In this document: positions 25,050 through 32,743 of the stretch, piece after piece | Layout: each line of letters begins with the position of its first letter | Position numbering within the stretch: position 1 is the stretch's first letter | Assembly (NCBI GenBank): GCA_041672465.1 | Contig: JBAYZO010000007.1 | Span: 1 to 64,000 of the forward strand | Reading direction: 5' to 3' | Length of the DNA stretch: 64,000 nt | Source of the DNA: UBA1206 sp041672465 | GTDB lineage: Bacteria; Bacillota; Clostridia; Oscillospirales; CAG-382 | The notes under the pieces: model-generated | What the model saw: only the letters and a program-made list of their open reading frames with translations | Databases searched by the model: none | Told to the model about the DNA's origin: nothing | Program-made: the position numbers and the translations under genes

Positions 25050-25068
25050 TAAGTCTTCCCAAATAAAA

Positions 25069-25095
25069 AGCCCGCTGTTAAACGCGGGTTTTTTC
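25069..25095 (+). terminator. Terminator of the ligase-ACP operon
   Basis: CCCGC (25071-25075) and GCGGG (25084-25088) with an A-rich left and T-rich right flank. Confidence 0.8.
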
Positions 25096-25192
25096 ATTTG
25101 TAAAAAATTCCCCGCGCCAATTTCTCTTACCGTCAAAAGCCGGACAGGCATTTTAAGGGCGAAATATGAATAGTATAACCGGGGGGGATTTT

Positions 25193-25894
25193 ATGTTTTC
25201 GCTTTTTATTAGTTTTCTTTCCAAAGCGGTGGCTTTATTTTTAAGGTCGCAGCGCACCGGTTCTTTTCCCCCGCCGCTGGACAAAAAAAGAGAGCGGGAG
25301 CTGTTTATAAAAGCCAAAGACGGCGATATGAAAGCCCGCAACACGCTTATAGAGCATAACCTTCGGCTTGTCGCCCATATCGTTAAAAAATATTATACCT
25401 CATACAAGGATCAGGACGATTTAATCTCCGTCGGGACGATAGGGCTTATAAAAGCCATTGACACATACGACATTGAAAACGGCGCCCGTTTCGCTACATA
25501 CGCGGGGAAATGCCTGCAAAACGAGATACTTATGTACTTCCGCGCCCAAAGGAAAAACAGCCTTGAAAACTCCCTGAACGATCCCGTCGACACCGACAAA
25601 GAGGGCAACCCGCTGACTTATCTTGATATCCTCTGCGACGACGACGATATAATTGACGAGATTGATATCCGTATCAAGTCAACGCTTGTCTACAAGGCGC
25701 TAAGAGAGGCGCTCAACGAAAGGGAACGAAAAATAATAGCCATGAGATACGGCCTTGACGGCAGCGGGCACTATCAGGCGCAGCGCGAAGTAGCCGCCGC
25801 GCTGGGGATCTCCCGCAGTTATGTTTCAAGAATCGAAAAAACAGCGCTGGACAAAATCAACGTCTATATGACCAAAAGAGGGGGAAACTGCTGA
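25193..25894 (+). CDS. sigK: Sporulation sigma factor SigK
   Basis: The 233-residue sigma-70 factor begins with a hydrophobic pro-sequence (MFSLFISFLSKAVALFL) as in pro-sigma K, removed by SpoIVFB-type proteolysis in the mother cell. Region 2 has NTLIEHNLRLVAHIVKKYY and DLISVGTIGLIKAI; region 4 has a helix-turn-helix (QREVAAALGISRSYVSRIEK). I chose the ATG at 25193 because GGGGGGG precedes it; an ATG at 25166 lacks a site. The gene is continuous, with no skin element interrupting it. It directs late mother-cell genes such as coat and cortex-lysis genes. SigE is the close alternative, but the LRLVAHIVKK block favours SigK. Confidence 0.9.
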   Translation: MFSLFISFLSKAVALFLRSQRTGSFPPPLDKKRERELFIKAKDGDMKARNTLIEHNLRLVAHIVKKYYTSYKDQDDLISVGTIGLIKAIDTYDIENGARFATYAGKCLQNEILMYFRAQRKNSLENSLNDPVDTDKEGNPLTYLDILCDDDDIIDEIDIRIKSTLVYKALREALNERERKIIAMRYGLDGSGHYQAQREVAAALGISRSYVSRIEKTALDKINVYMTKRGGNC

Positions 25895-25918
25895 GGTTTT
25901 CCCCGCTTTGTTAAATAT

Positions 25919-25941
25919 TTATCAGCCGATAAAGCTTTTTT
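25919..25941 (+). terminator. Terminator of sigK
   Basis: TTATC-AGCC-GATAA followed by AGCTTTTTT, 25 bases after the stop. Confidence 0.6.
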
Positions 25942-25947
25942 GAAGTA

Positions 25948-25976
25948 TTGACATAACAAAAGCTTGAGTATATAAT
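25948..25976 (+). promoter_or_regulatory. Sigma-A-type promoter of the small exporter gene
   Basis: TTGACA (25948-25953), 17 bases, TATAAT (25971-25976): a consensus promoter 49 bases before the start. Confidence 0.85.
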
Positions 25977-26024
25977 AATGTCGTATCAGCAGATTGACAA
26001 TGAAAAAAACGGAAGTATAAATCT

Positions 26025-26480
26025 ATGTTGTTTAATACCCTTGTCGTCCTTTTTTTAAGCATGGTGCCGGTTATTGAGCTGAGGGGCGCGATCCCCGTGG
26101 GGCTGATTTCGGGTTTAGGCTACCCGCTCACCCTTACCACCGCGATTATCGGCAACTTAGTCCCCATTCCGTTTTTAATTGTCTACGGGCGGAGAGTACT
26201 TGTGTTTTTGGCGGGGCAAAAAAGTTTCGGCGGACTTTTCAGGTGGATGCTGAATCTTGGCGAAAAGAAAGTCGCCTCGCTTAAAAAAACCCTTTTTTTA
26301 AGCCTTTGGGTCTTTGTGGCTGTCCCCTTGCCGGGGACGGGAGCTTGGACGGGGGCGCTTATCGCGATAACGCTTAACCTTAAATTAAAGCAATCTCTCC
26401 CCGCCATCGCGCTTGGAGTGCTCACCGCGGCGGCAATTGTCACGGTGATGTACTTTGCCTTTGATATTATGTTATTTTAA
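26025..26480 (+). CDS. Small multidrug export protein family (COG2426)
   Basis: The 151-residue protein is nearly all hydrophobic, with about four membrane helices and the family patterns PVIELRGAIPVG near the start and VAVPLPGTGAWTGALIA in the second half. The family is called putative small multidrug exporter (Sm_multidrug_ex), though transport has rarely been shown. The two helix-break motifs with Pro and Gly resemble DedA-type half repeats. It has a consensus promoter of its own and stands alone. Confidence 0.85.
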   Translation: MLFNTLVVLFLSMVPVIELRGAIPVGLISGLGYPLTLTTAIIGNLVPIPFLIVYGRRVLVFLAGQKSFGGLFRWMLNLGEKKVASLKKTLFLSLWVFVAVPLPGTGAWTGALIAITLNLKLKQSLPAIALGVLTAAAIVTVMYFAFDIMLF

Positions 26481-26559
26481 TTTTTGTTTTTTTGGCTGAC
26501 CGAACTTTTTAAGCTTGGCTTATATAAATTATATCAATAAAGAAAAGGATGGTAAGATC

Positions 26560-28254
26560 ATGGCAAACAGGTTTAAAATAGGAGTGATGACAGATTCGTT
26601 CAGAACTTCTTTCGGTGAGTCCCTTGACAAGGCGGCGGCCGTCGGCGCGGAGGGGATTCAGCTTTATGTCACGGGGGGCGAAACCCATTACACAAAGTTT
26701 GACGAACAAAAAATTGCCGAGACAAAAACCCTTCTAAAAGAGCGTTCTCTTGTGGTTGCGGCCGTTTGCGGCGATTTCGGCGGGCACGGCTTTGAGACGG
26801 ACGAGGAAAACGTCTGGAAGATCCCTGCTTCAAAAAAGGTCGCGGATCTCGCCAAAGCGCTTGACAGCACGGTAGTTACCACCCATATCGGGGTTGTGCC
26901 GGAAGAAAAAAACGAAACCTACCAAAGGATGAAAAACGCCTGCAAGGAGATAGGCGACTACGCCGCGAAAATCGGCGTGACTTTTGCCATTGAGACCGGC
27001 CCTGAAAAGCCCGAGACGCTGCGCGACTTTATTCTTGATGTGGGCTCAAAGGGTATCGGGGTAAACCTTGACCCGGCGAACTTGGTTATGGTAACCGACG
27101 AAGACCCCGCGAAAGCCGTGCGTACGCTTGGGGACTTTATCGTCCATACCCACGCCAAAGACGGAGTGCTTATCAAAAAAACCCGGCCGAAACTCATTTA
27201 CACCTTCTTTGCCGAGGGCGGAATTGAAGACATGAGAATGGAAGACTATTTTAAAGAGCTTCCGCTCGGCGAGGGCGGGGTCAACTATGACGAATATTTA
27301 AAAGCGCTTGACGATATAGGATACACCGGTTTTCTTACAATCGAGCGCGAGTGCGGGGAAAACCCCTATGACGACATTAAAAAGGCGGTGGATTTTTTGA
27401 AAGAAAAGTCAAGGATTAAAAAAATAGGTTTTATTGATTACTTTCTTGACGAATGGCACGCGCTCAACTACCCCAAATTTATTAAAGACGCCGCCGGGCG
27501 CGAGTTTGAGGTAGCTTATGCCTACGGCGAAATCGATTCCCCCAAGGGCGGGATGACAACCGACGAGTGGTGTAATAAGTTCGGAGTTCAAAAATGCGGT
27601 ACGATTGACGAAATCGTGGAAAAATCCGACGTTATTATAGTCCTCTCCCCCGACCACCCCGAACGCCACTGGGACCTTTGCCAGAAACCGCTGAGAAGCG
27701 GAAAACGCGTTTATGTAGACAAGACCTTCGCGCTGTCAAAAGAAGTCGCCCAAGATCTTGTAGATTTGGCGGCCGCCCACTCCACCCCGTTCTTCTCAAG
27801 CTCCGCGCTGCGGTTTTCGGAAGAGCTGTCGGGCTTTGCCAAAGATGATATTTGCTTTGTTTCTTCCCGCGGGCCGGGGAGCTTTGACACCTACGCCATT
27901 CATCAAATCGAGCCGATTGTGATACTTATGGGGAGCGACGTAAAAAGGCTTATGTCCGTGGGCGCCGGCAAATACGAGTCGCTTGTAATTGAGTTTTCCG
28001 GCGGCCGCCGAGCGATTATGTCGCATTACGGCTGGGTAGGAATTGATTTTTCAATGACGGTGAGCTATGCTGACGGCAAAACAAATATCATTCCTAAGAT
28101 GTCAAATTACTTCCCCAACTTTATAACCGCGATGTGCGACTTCTTCAGAACGGGCGACATCAAGGCGGCGCACGACGAAACCGTCGCCATAATGGGGATA
28201 ATCGAAGCCGGAAACAAGGCCTTGACCACCCCCGGCGTATGGGTTGAGGTATAG
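26560..28254 (+). CDS. Fusion of a sugar-phosphate isomerase/epimerase and a Gfo/Idh/MocA-like domain
   Basis: The 564-residue protein has two modules in one frame. Residues 1-290 are a TIM barrel of the AP-endonuclease-2/xylose-isomerase type, with metal-site blocks TTHIGVVPEE, FAIETGPEKP, VNLDPANLVM, IVHTHAKDG and LTIERECGENP. Residues 295-564 resemble the Gfo/Idh/MocA oxidoreductase family (IGFIDYFLDEWHALNYPKFI, IIVLSPDHPERHWDLC, KRVYVDKTFALS). The second module lacks a classical GxGxxG dinucleotide loop, so cofactor binding is uncertain. The start at 26560 has an AAGGATGG site. A role in inositol or sugar-acid catabolism is plausible: an isomerase step and a redox step joined in one enzyme. 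Confidence 0.82.
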   Translation: MANRFKIGVMTDSFRTSFGESLDKAAAVGAEGIQLYVTGGETHYTKFDEQKIAETKTLLKERSLVVAAVCGDFGGHGFETDEENVWKIPASKKVADLAKALDSTVVTTHIGVVPEEKNETYQRMKNACKEIGDYAAKIGVTFAIETGPEKPETLRDFILDVGSKGIGVNLDPANLVMVTDEDPAKAVRTLGDFIVHTHAKDGVLIKKTRPKLIYTFFAEGGIEDMRMEDYFKELPLGEGGVNYDEYLKALDDIGYTGFLTIERECGENPYDDIKKAVDFLKEKSRIKKIGFIDYFLDEWHALNYPKFIKDAAGREFEVAYAYGEIDSPKGGMTTDEWCNKFGVQKCGTIDEIVEKSDVIIVLSPDHPERHWDLCQKPLRSGKRVYVDKTFALSKEVAQDLVDLAAAHSTPFFSSSALRFSEELSGFAKDDICFVSSRGPGSFDTYAIHQIEPIVILMGSDVKRLMSVGAGKYESLVIEFSGGRRAIMSHYGWVGIDFSMTVSYADGKTNIIPKMSNYFPNFITAMCDFFRTGDIKAAHDETVAIMGIIEAGNKALTTPGVWVEV

Positions 28255-28279
28255 TTTAACTAAAACAAGTCTTACAAAA

Positions 28280-28303
28280 GGCCGCCCGCTTTCGCGGGCG
28301 GTC
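28280..28303 (+). terminator. Hairpin after the fusion gene
   Basis: GGCCGCCCGC-TTTC-GCGGGCGGTC is a strong stem 25 bases after the stop; the following T stretch is broken. Confidence 0.6.
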
Positions 28304-28361
28304 GGTTTATAAACAGATTTTTTTTGCTTTATCTTTTGTTTTTTATGTTATAATATGTTTT

Positions 28362-28548
28362 GGCCTTGAATATTAAAGACCAAAAACCCTCCCTGCTTTT
28401 TTGCTTTAGGCAAGGAGTAATGAAGAGTGTTTGTGTTTCCGGTCCTTCACAGCCCTGAATATCCCCGTTTTTTACAACGATTTGCCTTTATGCGAAAGGT
28501 GCGCCCTGCGTGGCAAAAAACACCCCTCCGGGCAAAGGGGCGTTTTTA
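28362..28548 (+). ncRNA. Candidate structured non-coding RNA
   Basis: Downstream of TATAAT at 28349 the sequence forms CTCCCTGC/GCAAGGAG (28389-28417), TGAAG/CTTCA (28421-28449) and TTTGCC/GGCAAA (28491-28516) enclosing CCTTT/AAAGG. It ends at a hairpin with TTTTT. No open frame explains it. The length, about 185 bases, is that of a 6S-type RNA, but no family match was established. Confidence 0.35.
28515..28548. terminator. Terminator of the 31-residue gene
   Basis: CACCCCT (28521-28527) and AGGGGCG (28536-28542). The one mismatch becomes a G-U pair on the minus strand, where TTTTTT follows, so the minus-strand gene is the main user. Confidence 0.75.
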
Positions 28549-28555
28549 TGTTTTC

Positions 28556-28651
28556 TTAGCAGCAGCAGCAACAAAGGATGACAATCGCAATAAGAATGAT
28601 AATCCAACAACAGCTGTTCTGGCCACCGAAGAACGAATCAAAGCATCCCAT
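28556..28651 (-). CDS. 31-residue Cys-tailed membrane peptide, YjcZ-like
   Basis: A perfect GAAGGAGG site lies before an ATG opening a 31-codon frame: MGCFDSFFGGQNSCCW, then a hydrophobic helix of Ile, Leu and Val (about residues 17-26), then five cysteines before the TAA. A terminator follows eight bases later. The design of Gly-rich start plus one membrane helix recalls the small sporulation proteins of the YjcZ/YwdD group, though the poly-Cys end is unusual. The two Cys clusters on either side of a membrane helix could bind metal or be lipid-modified. It is too short for standard gene finders. Confidence 0.7.
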   Translation of the reverse strand: MGCFDSFFGGQNSCCWIIILIAIVILCCCCC

Positions 28652-28864
28652 AGTGAATCCTCCTTCCTTCTATATACTATGACAAGAAGGAACCGTTGGT
28701 GACACTTTACACCAAAACAGAATTTAAAATAAGACAAAAATCATCCGAAGATATGCTTTTCGCATAAATTTTGCTTTCACATTGAATGCTTTTCCCGTTT
28801 CCGCTTGTCACTCTCAGTATATTTAAAAGGCGGTAATATGTGCCGCTTAGCTTTGCTCGCTTTT

Positions 28865-29416
28865 TTATATGGCTTTTTCAAAGTAAAGGTCGTCCGGGGT
28901 GTGGGAATAAAGCTCGGATATATCTCTCAATCTCCCGCTCACCCACTCTATCGCGATCTCTTCATCAAGCGCCAGCGGCATACGGTCGTGGAGATCCGAA
29001 ATGGCTTTTTTCGGCGGGACGGTTATTATCGTAAACTCATTCTCCCCTCCGGCCCCGGGTCGGTAAAACCCGGTGAGGAAGATAGCCCTGCCGCTTTCCC
29101 GCTTTACGGCGTATTTGACTTTTTCCCGCCATTCATAGTATTTGCCGCAAAACGCCGCCACTCTGTTTTCCAAATGAGGGCGAAACAGGTTTTTTTCCTC
29201 AAGCGTTTCCCCTCTCGCGTTAAAAACCACCCCTTTTGGAATCTTAAAACCCCAGCGCATAGCGGAAACGGCAGGCATGTTTTCCCATTTAATCACCGGG
29301 GCAAGGTCAGTCGGATAAATCTCCCCGCTTTTCGCTCTCTTCCGCTCAAGGGAATCAAGATATTTTAAAATCATAAATTCGCTCATTTCTTCGGGTACAT
29401 AATATCTGCAGCACAT
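28865..29416 (-). CDS. SRAP-family abasic-site-binding protein (YedK/HMCES type)
   Basis: The 183-residue protein starts MCCRYYVPEE, so C2 is exposed after Met removal and can crosslink to abasic sites in single-stranded DNA. The other family residues are present: NARGETLEEK, the Glu in CGKYYEW, and the His in ISDLHDRMP. The ATG at 29414-29416 is fixed by this Cys and by AAAAGGAG upstream; the longer frame from 29464 would hide the cysteine. It shields abasic sites during replication. It stands alone with no other SOS gene beside it. Confidence 0.92.
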   Translation of the reverse strand: MCCRYYVPEEMSEFMILKYLDSLERKRAKSGEIYPTDLAPVIKWENMPAVSAMRWGFKIPKGVVFNARGETLEEKNLFRPHLENRVAAFCGKYYEWREKVKYAVKRESGRAIFLTGFYRPGAGGENEFTIITVPPKKAISDLHDRMPLALDEEIAIEWVSGRLRDISELYSHTPDDLYFEKAI

Positions 29417-29726
29417 GGTTTTTCTCCTTTTGTAATTTACTGATCGAATAAATATAAAGGCCATAAATTTGCTGTAACAAGCTCTGCCGGGGGTTGCCGT
29501 TAAAAATAATAAATCCGCCGTTATTATTTCGGAATTTTACCGGGTTTTGCGCAAATAAAACCCACTATTTCTTTAAATTTACAATAACTTAACATTTTAT
29601 ATTTTTGAGCGTGATATACTTTTTTATACAAAAATTTATGGTTTTATCACATTTGGCTAACATTTACGGGGAGTTTGTTTTCCCAAAAGCGTTAGTAAAA
29701 ACCAACTGAAAGAAAGGGTTTTGTTT
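29417..29726. other. 310-base AT-rich intergenic region
   Basis: It separates divergent genes. A possible extended -10 promoter for the lipoprotein lies at 29612-29620, and CTAAC/GTTAG (29658-29695) forms a weak leader hairpin. No gene was seen. Confidence 0.55.
29612..29620 (+). promoter_or_regulatory. Possible extended -10 promoter of the lipoprotein gene
   Basis: TGATATACT fits an extended -10. The nearest -35-like TTAACA (29589-29594) is 20 bases away, too far for a standard spacer. Confidence 0.4.
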
Positions 29727-31259
29727 ATGCGACTAAAAGCAATTGCCTGCCTTCTGTTATGCTTTGTTTTAATCTCCGCCATTCTTGCCGGATGCGCGGA
29801 TAACGGCAATGAAAACTCAAGCGGCCAAGAAAGCGTTCCCGCCGGTTCAGAAGCTTCCCAAACCAGCGAACCGGTCAGCACCGAAGACGACCCGTATAGG
29901 GACGAGGCGGGAATATATTCCGCCAAACACCTCCCGGCGTTTGATGACGACTGGAAATCATACGAAGAGTTCCGGGTACTGGTCTATTCCGACGAATCCC
30001 AAAAAACCTATTATTCAGAAGAAATCGAACCCCTTTACGACACCACCGACCAAGCTATCATCGACGGAGTGAACACGCGAAATGCTTGGATATCCGACAA
30101 TTACGGCATTACAGTCAGAGCTATCCCCGTCCCGGACGTGCTTGCCACGGTCAGAGCCGAAATGTCGGCGTACAGCGATATGTTCGACGCCGCGATGCCT
30201 TTTATGAGCGCCTGCGCGGTGCTGTCGCAGGAGGGCGTGCTTTACGACCTTTGCGAATTTTCCGATTATATCGATCTTGACGCGCCTTGGTGGGATGACA
30301 ACGCGACAAAATCCATGTCGATCGGCGACAGGGTTTATTTCACCACCGGCGATATGTCTATTATGCAAAAGATCGTGTCTTCCGGCGTGGCTTTTAACAA
30401 AACGCTGCTTAACGACCACTTCCCCGGCGTTGACTTATATCAAATCGTCGATGAGGGAAAATGGACGCTTGATAGGCTTTACTCCATGAGCAAAGAAATC
30501 ACGACTCAGCTCGTTGACGACGGCGTTATGGACGAAAACGACCTTTGGGGCTGCGTTGACACCGGTCCGTCTTTCTTCTACGGTTCGGGCGAACAGCTTG
30601 TCACCAAAGACGCCGACAACAAGCCCATGCTTTCATTGGGGAGCACGCAGAGATCAATCGACGTCGCCCAAAAGGTGCTGACTATTTCCATAGAGACAAA
30701 GACTTGGCTTGCCACGGTTGCCGACTGGACCGACAGAAGCGATATTTACGGAATGATTGTTAAAGTTTTCGGGGAAGACCGCTCGCTGTTTATGCTGTTC
30801 CACTTCTCTGCCATTAAAAAGCTAAGGCCGTATGACGCGCAGTTCGGCATTATCCCCGCCGCGAAATATGACGAGGAACAGGACGGCTATTTTACAAAAT
30901 GCTCGGCTTATTCGGCATACGGCACATGCCTGCCGCTCTGCGTAAAGGATCCTGAATTTTCCGCTTATATGTGCGAACTCATGGCGATCGGCGGCAAAAA
31001 CAATATTTCCAACGCTTATTACAACGTGGTGCTTAAGGGTAAGGATATTAAAGACGAGGCTTCCGAGCGCATGCTTGACCTTATATTCAACAATATCTTA
31101 TACGACCCCGCCATTGTCTATGGCTTTTCGGGACTTAACAACATTTTCACGACTTTGATATCAAAGAAATCCACCGATATCTCTTCTACGCTTGAATCCA
31201 TGAAAGACAGTATTAATCTGGCTATTGATGAAGTTATAGACGCTTACGAAAATTATTGA
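29727..31259 (+). CDS. Extracellular solute-binding lipoprotein
   Basis: The 510-residue protein has a lipoprotein signal (hydrophobic stretch then ILAGC) and a Ser/Glu-rich linker. The mature part has the pattern of family 1 solute-binding proteins: DLDAPWWDDNATKSMS, DRVYFTTGDMSI, KWTLDRLYSMSKEI and LDLIFNNILYDP. The start is the ATG at 29727 behind AAAGGG. Paralogues occur at 32740-34323 and 41239-42774 with the same blocks in the same order. Such proteins deliver oligosaccharides to ABC permeases, but no permease or ATPase gene lies nearby. A terminator follows immediately. Confidence 0.87.
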   Translation: MRLKAIACLLLCFVLISAILAGCADNGNENSSGQESVPAGSEASQTSEPVSTEDDPYRDEAGIYSAKHLPAFDDDWKSYEEFRVLVYSDESQKTYYSEEIEPLYDTTDQAIIDGVNTRNAWISDNYGITVRAIPVPDVLATVRAEMSAYSDMFDAAMPFMSACAVLSQEGVLYDLCEFSDYIDLDAPWWDDNATKSMSIGDRVYFTTGDMSIMQKIVSSGVAFNKTLLNDHFPGVDLYQIVDEGKWTLDRLYSMSKEITTQLVDDGVMDENDLWGCVDTGPSFFYGSGEQLVTKDADNKPMLSLGSTQRSIDVAQKVLTISIETKTWLATVADWTDRSDIYGMIVKVFGEDRSLFMLFHFSAIKKLRPYDAQFGIIPAAKYDEEQDGYFTKCSAYSAYGTCLPLCVKDPEFSAYMCELMAIGGKNNISNAYYNVVLKGKDIKDEASERMLDLIFNNILYDPAIVYGFSGLNNIFTTLISKKSTDISSTLESMKDSINLAIDEVIDAYENY

Positions 31260-31269
31260 GCGTCCCCCC

Positions 31270-31300
31270 AAAAAAGCCCCTTTATCGGGGCTTTTTTGTT
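31270..31300. terminator. Bidirectional terminator
   Basis: AAAAAAGCCCC and GGGGCTTTTTT form a strong stem between the convergent lipoprotein and GNAT-like genes. Confidence 0.88.
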
Positions 31301-31303
31301 TTC

Positions 31304-32449
31304 TTATAGCAACGGTTTGACAAACGAGCGTCTTACTTTATGTATGACATAATCAAAATATTTAAACTGGGATCTGACTTTTTCATTTGACTCAAGGGTG
31401 AGATTTGATTCAAAATACTCAATATTTGTGGTCTTCATTATCCGCGCCAGCTCGTAAATCATAACGGAATTCACCCCTGAGTTAAGCATTTCCGGCACCA
31501 GCGCGATAAGCCCCAAGTCAATGGTTTTGGGGAAGTATTTCGTCCTCAGCAGTTTCAGTACGCAAAGAGGGGTAAGTCTTCCCCCGCTTTTCTGAAGATC
31601 CCTGCCGATACCGGGGATTCCAAGGGAAAACCCCACAAGCTTTTCGTTTTCATCGCAAATAACCATACAATATTTTTTGTTTATAATAAGCTTAAAGCTG
31701 TTCGCGATGCTAATGCGCATTTTTTCGGTAAGCGGAAAAGTGCCGTAAAGCCCGGAATACCCTTTGTCAAGAAGGTCAAAAACCCCGGTGAGATACTTTT
31801 TTATATAACCCCGGTTAGTCTTGGCGCTCCCTATATGAAGCTTGAACTTTTTCAGCGTCGCCTCGCTTAGCTGACGGAGCTTTTCGTAATATTCGTCTTT
31901 TGGCTTTGTCAGCCTGAGCTCAAACCAATCCACGTCTTTTATATAGCCGCAGCTCTCGATCAAAGCCTGATAATACGGGTAATTGTACTGTTCCTCAAAA
32001 GTCTGGTGCTCCTCAAAACCGCTTATCAAAAGCCCTTCCCTCTCAAGGTCTGAAAACCCCATGGGTCCGCAAATGGTGTCCATTCCCTGACCTCTCGCCC
32101 AATTTTCGGCGGCTTTCAGCAGCGCGCAGGCGACTTCTTTGTCGTCAATACAGTCAAAACGCGTGAACCGCGCCCGTTTTTCACCGTATTTTTTGTTTGC
32201 CAAGTCCTGAACCAACACGGAAACCCTGCCGACAACAGTTTTGCCGCGGAAAGCGAGAAAATATTCCGCCCTTGCCGTCTCGTAGTAAAAATAACTCTTT
32301 TTGAATATTTTTTTCTCATCCCCGTAAATAGGGGGAACAAAATACGCGTTGTCCTTGTATAAATTCAGCACAAAGGACAAAAACTGCTTTTGTTCCCGTT
32401 TGGTGACGACCTTTTTAACTTCCACGTTTGGGGTAGTTTGAACATCCAT
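31304..32449 (-). CDS. GNAT-like acyltransferase of unknown substrate
   Basis: The 381-residue protein looks like two acetyltransferase-like halves. The first has FYYETARAEYFLAFRGKTVVGRVSVL and WARGQGMDTICGPMGFSDLEREGLL, the second MVICDENEKLVGFSLGIPGIG and LARIMKTTNIEYFESNL. Proteins of this type are widespread in Firmicutes and are annotated only as N-acetyltransferase-like. I placed the start at 32449 (MDVQTTPNVEVKKV) because AGGAGA lies six bases upstream; the frame is open to 32509. It is convergent with one solute-binding gene and divergent from the small 32504 gene. Confidence 0.75.
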   Translation of the reverse strand: MDVQTTPNVEVKKVVTKREQKQFLSFVLNLYKDNAYFVPPIYGDEKKIFKKSYFYYETARAEYFLAFRGKTVVGRVSVLVQDLANKKYGEKRARFTRFDCIDDKEVACALLKAAENWARGQGMDTICGPMGFSDLEREGLLISGFEEHQTFEEQYNYPYYQALIESCGYIKDVDWFELRLTKPKDEYYEKLRQLSEATLKKFKLHIGSAKTNRGYIKKYLTGVFDLLDKGYSGLYGTFPLTEKMRISIANSFKLIINKKYCMVICDENEKLVGFSLGIPGIGRDLQKSGGRLTPLCVLKLLRTKYFPKTIDLGLIALVPEMLNSGVNSVMIYELARIMKTTNIEYFESNLTLESNEKVRSQFKYFDYVIHKVRRSFVKPLL

Positions 32450-32503
32450 GTGTTTGTCTCCTGAAAAAAACAAAAATTTAATATAGAAAGGAAGGGTAAA
32501 AAA

Positions 32504-32743
32504 ATGCAAAATGAGAAAGTGCTTCTGCCGAAAAAGCCCGGCGATGACGACGACAGCTTAACAAAAAGCGTGGCGTCCACAACCGAATGTACGGGGCTTA
32601 CCCCGCATGTCCCCGAAAGCCCGCATGAAGTCGATTCTTTTAAAGATATCTACCAAACGCCGCTTTACTCAGGCGAAATTCAAGGCGAAAAAGAAAAGCG
32701 GGTAAAGAAACAAAAACAAAAACCAAAACCCAAAACACCTTAA
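32504..32743 (+). CDS. Small hydrophilic protein, 79 residues
   Basis: The ATG at 32504 follows GGAAGGG. The protein is acidic then basic: a DDDDS stretch, an STTECTGL block with one Cys, an ESPHEVDSFKDIYQTPLYSGE core and a Lys/Gln/Pro tail. The STTECTGL and SFxDIY pieces look conserved, as in short clostridial proteins of unknown function. Its stop overlaps the stop of the convergent lipoprotein gene by four bases. No function can be given. Confidence 0.65.
   Translation: MQNEKVLLPKKPGDDDDSLTKSVASTTECTGLTPHVPESPHEVDSFKDIYQTPLYSGEIQGEKEKRVKKQKQKPKPKTP

Larger units (their letters stand above)
28255..28555. other. 301-base intergenic region with a terminator hairpin and a candidate RNA
   Basis: After the fusion-gene hairpin there is a TATAAT (28349-28354) with a poor -35 and about 190 bases of non-coding sequence with several hairpins, ending at the terminator shared with the tiny gene on the other strand. 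Confidence 0.55.

Noticed and set aside
28427..28702. 91-codon plus-strand frame
   Set aside because: It runs through the candidate RNA, the terminator and the antisense of the 31-residue gene; its product has no recognisable features.
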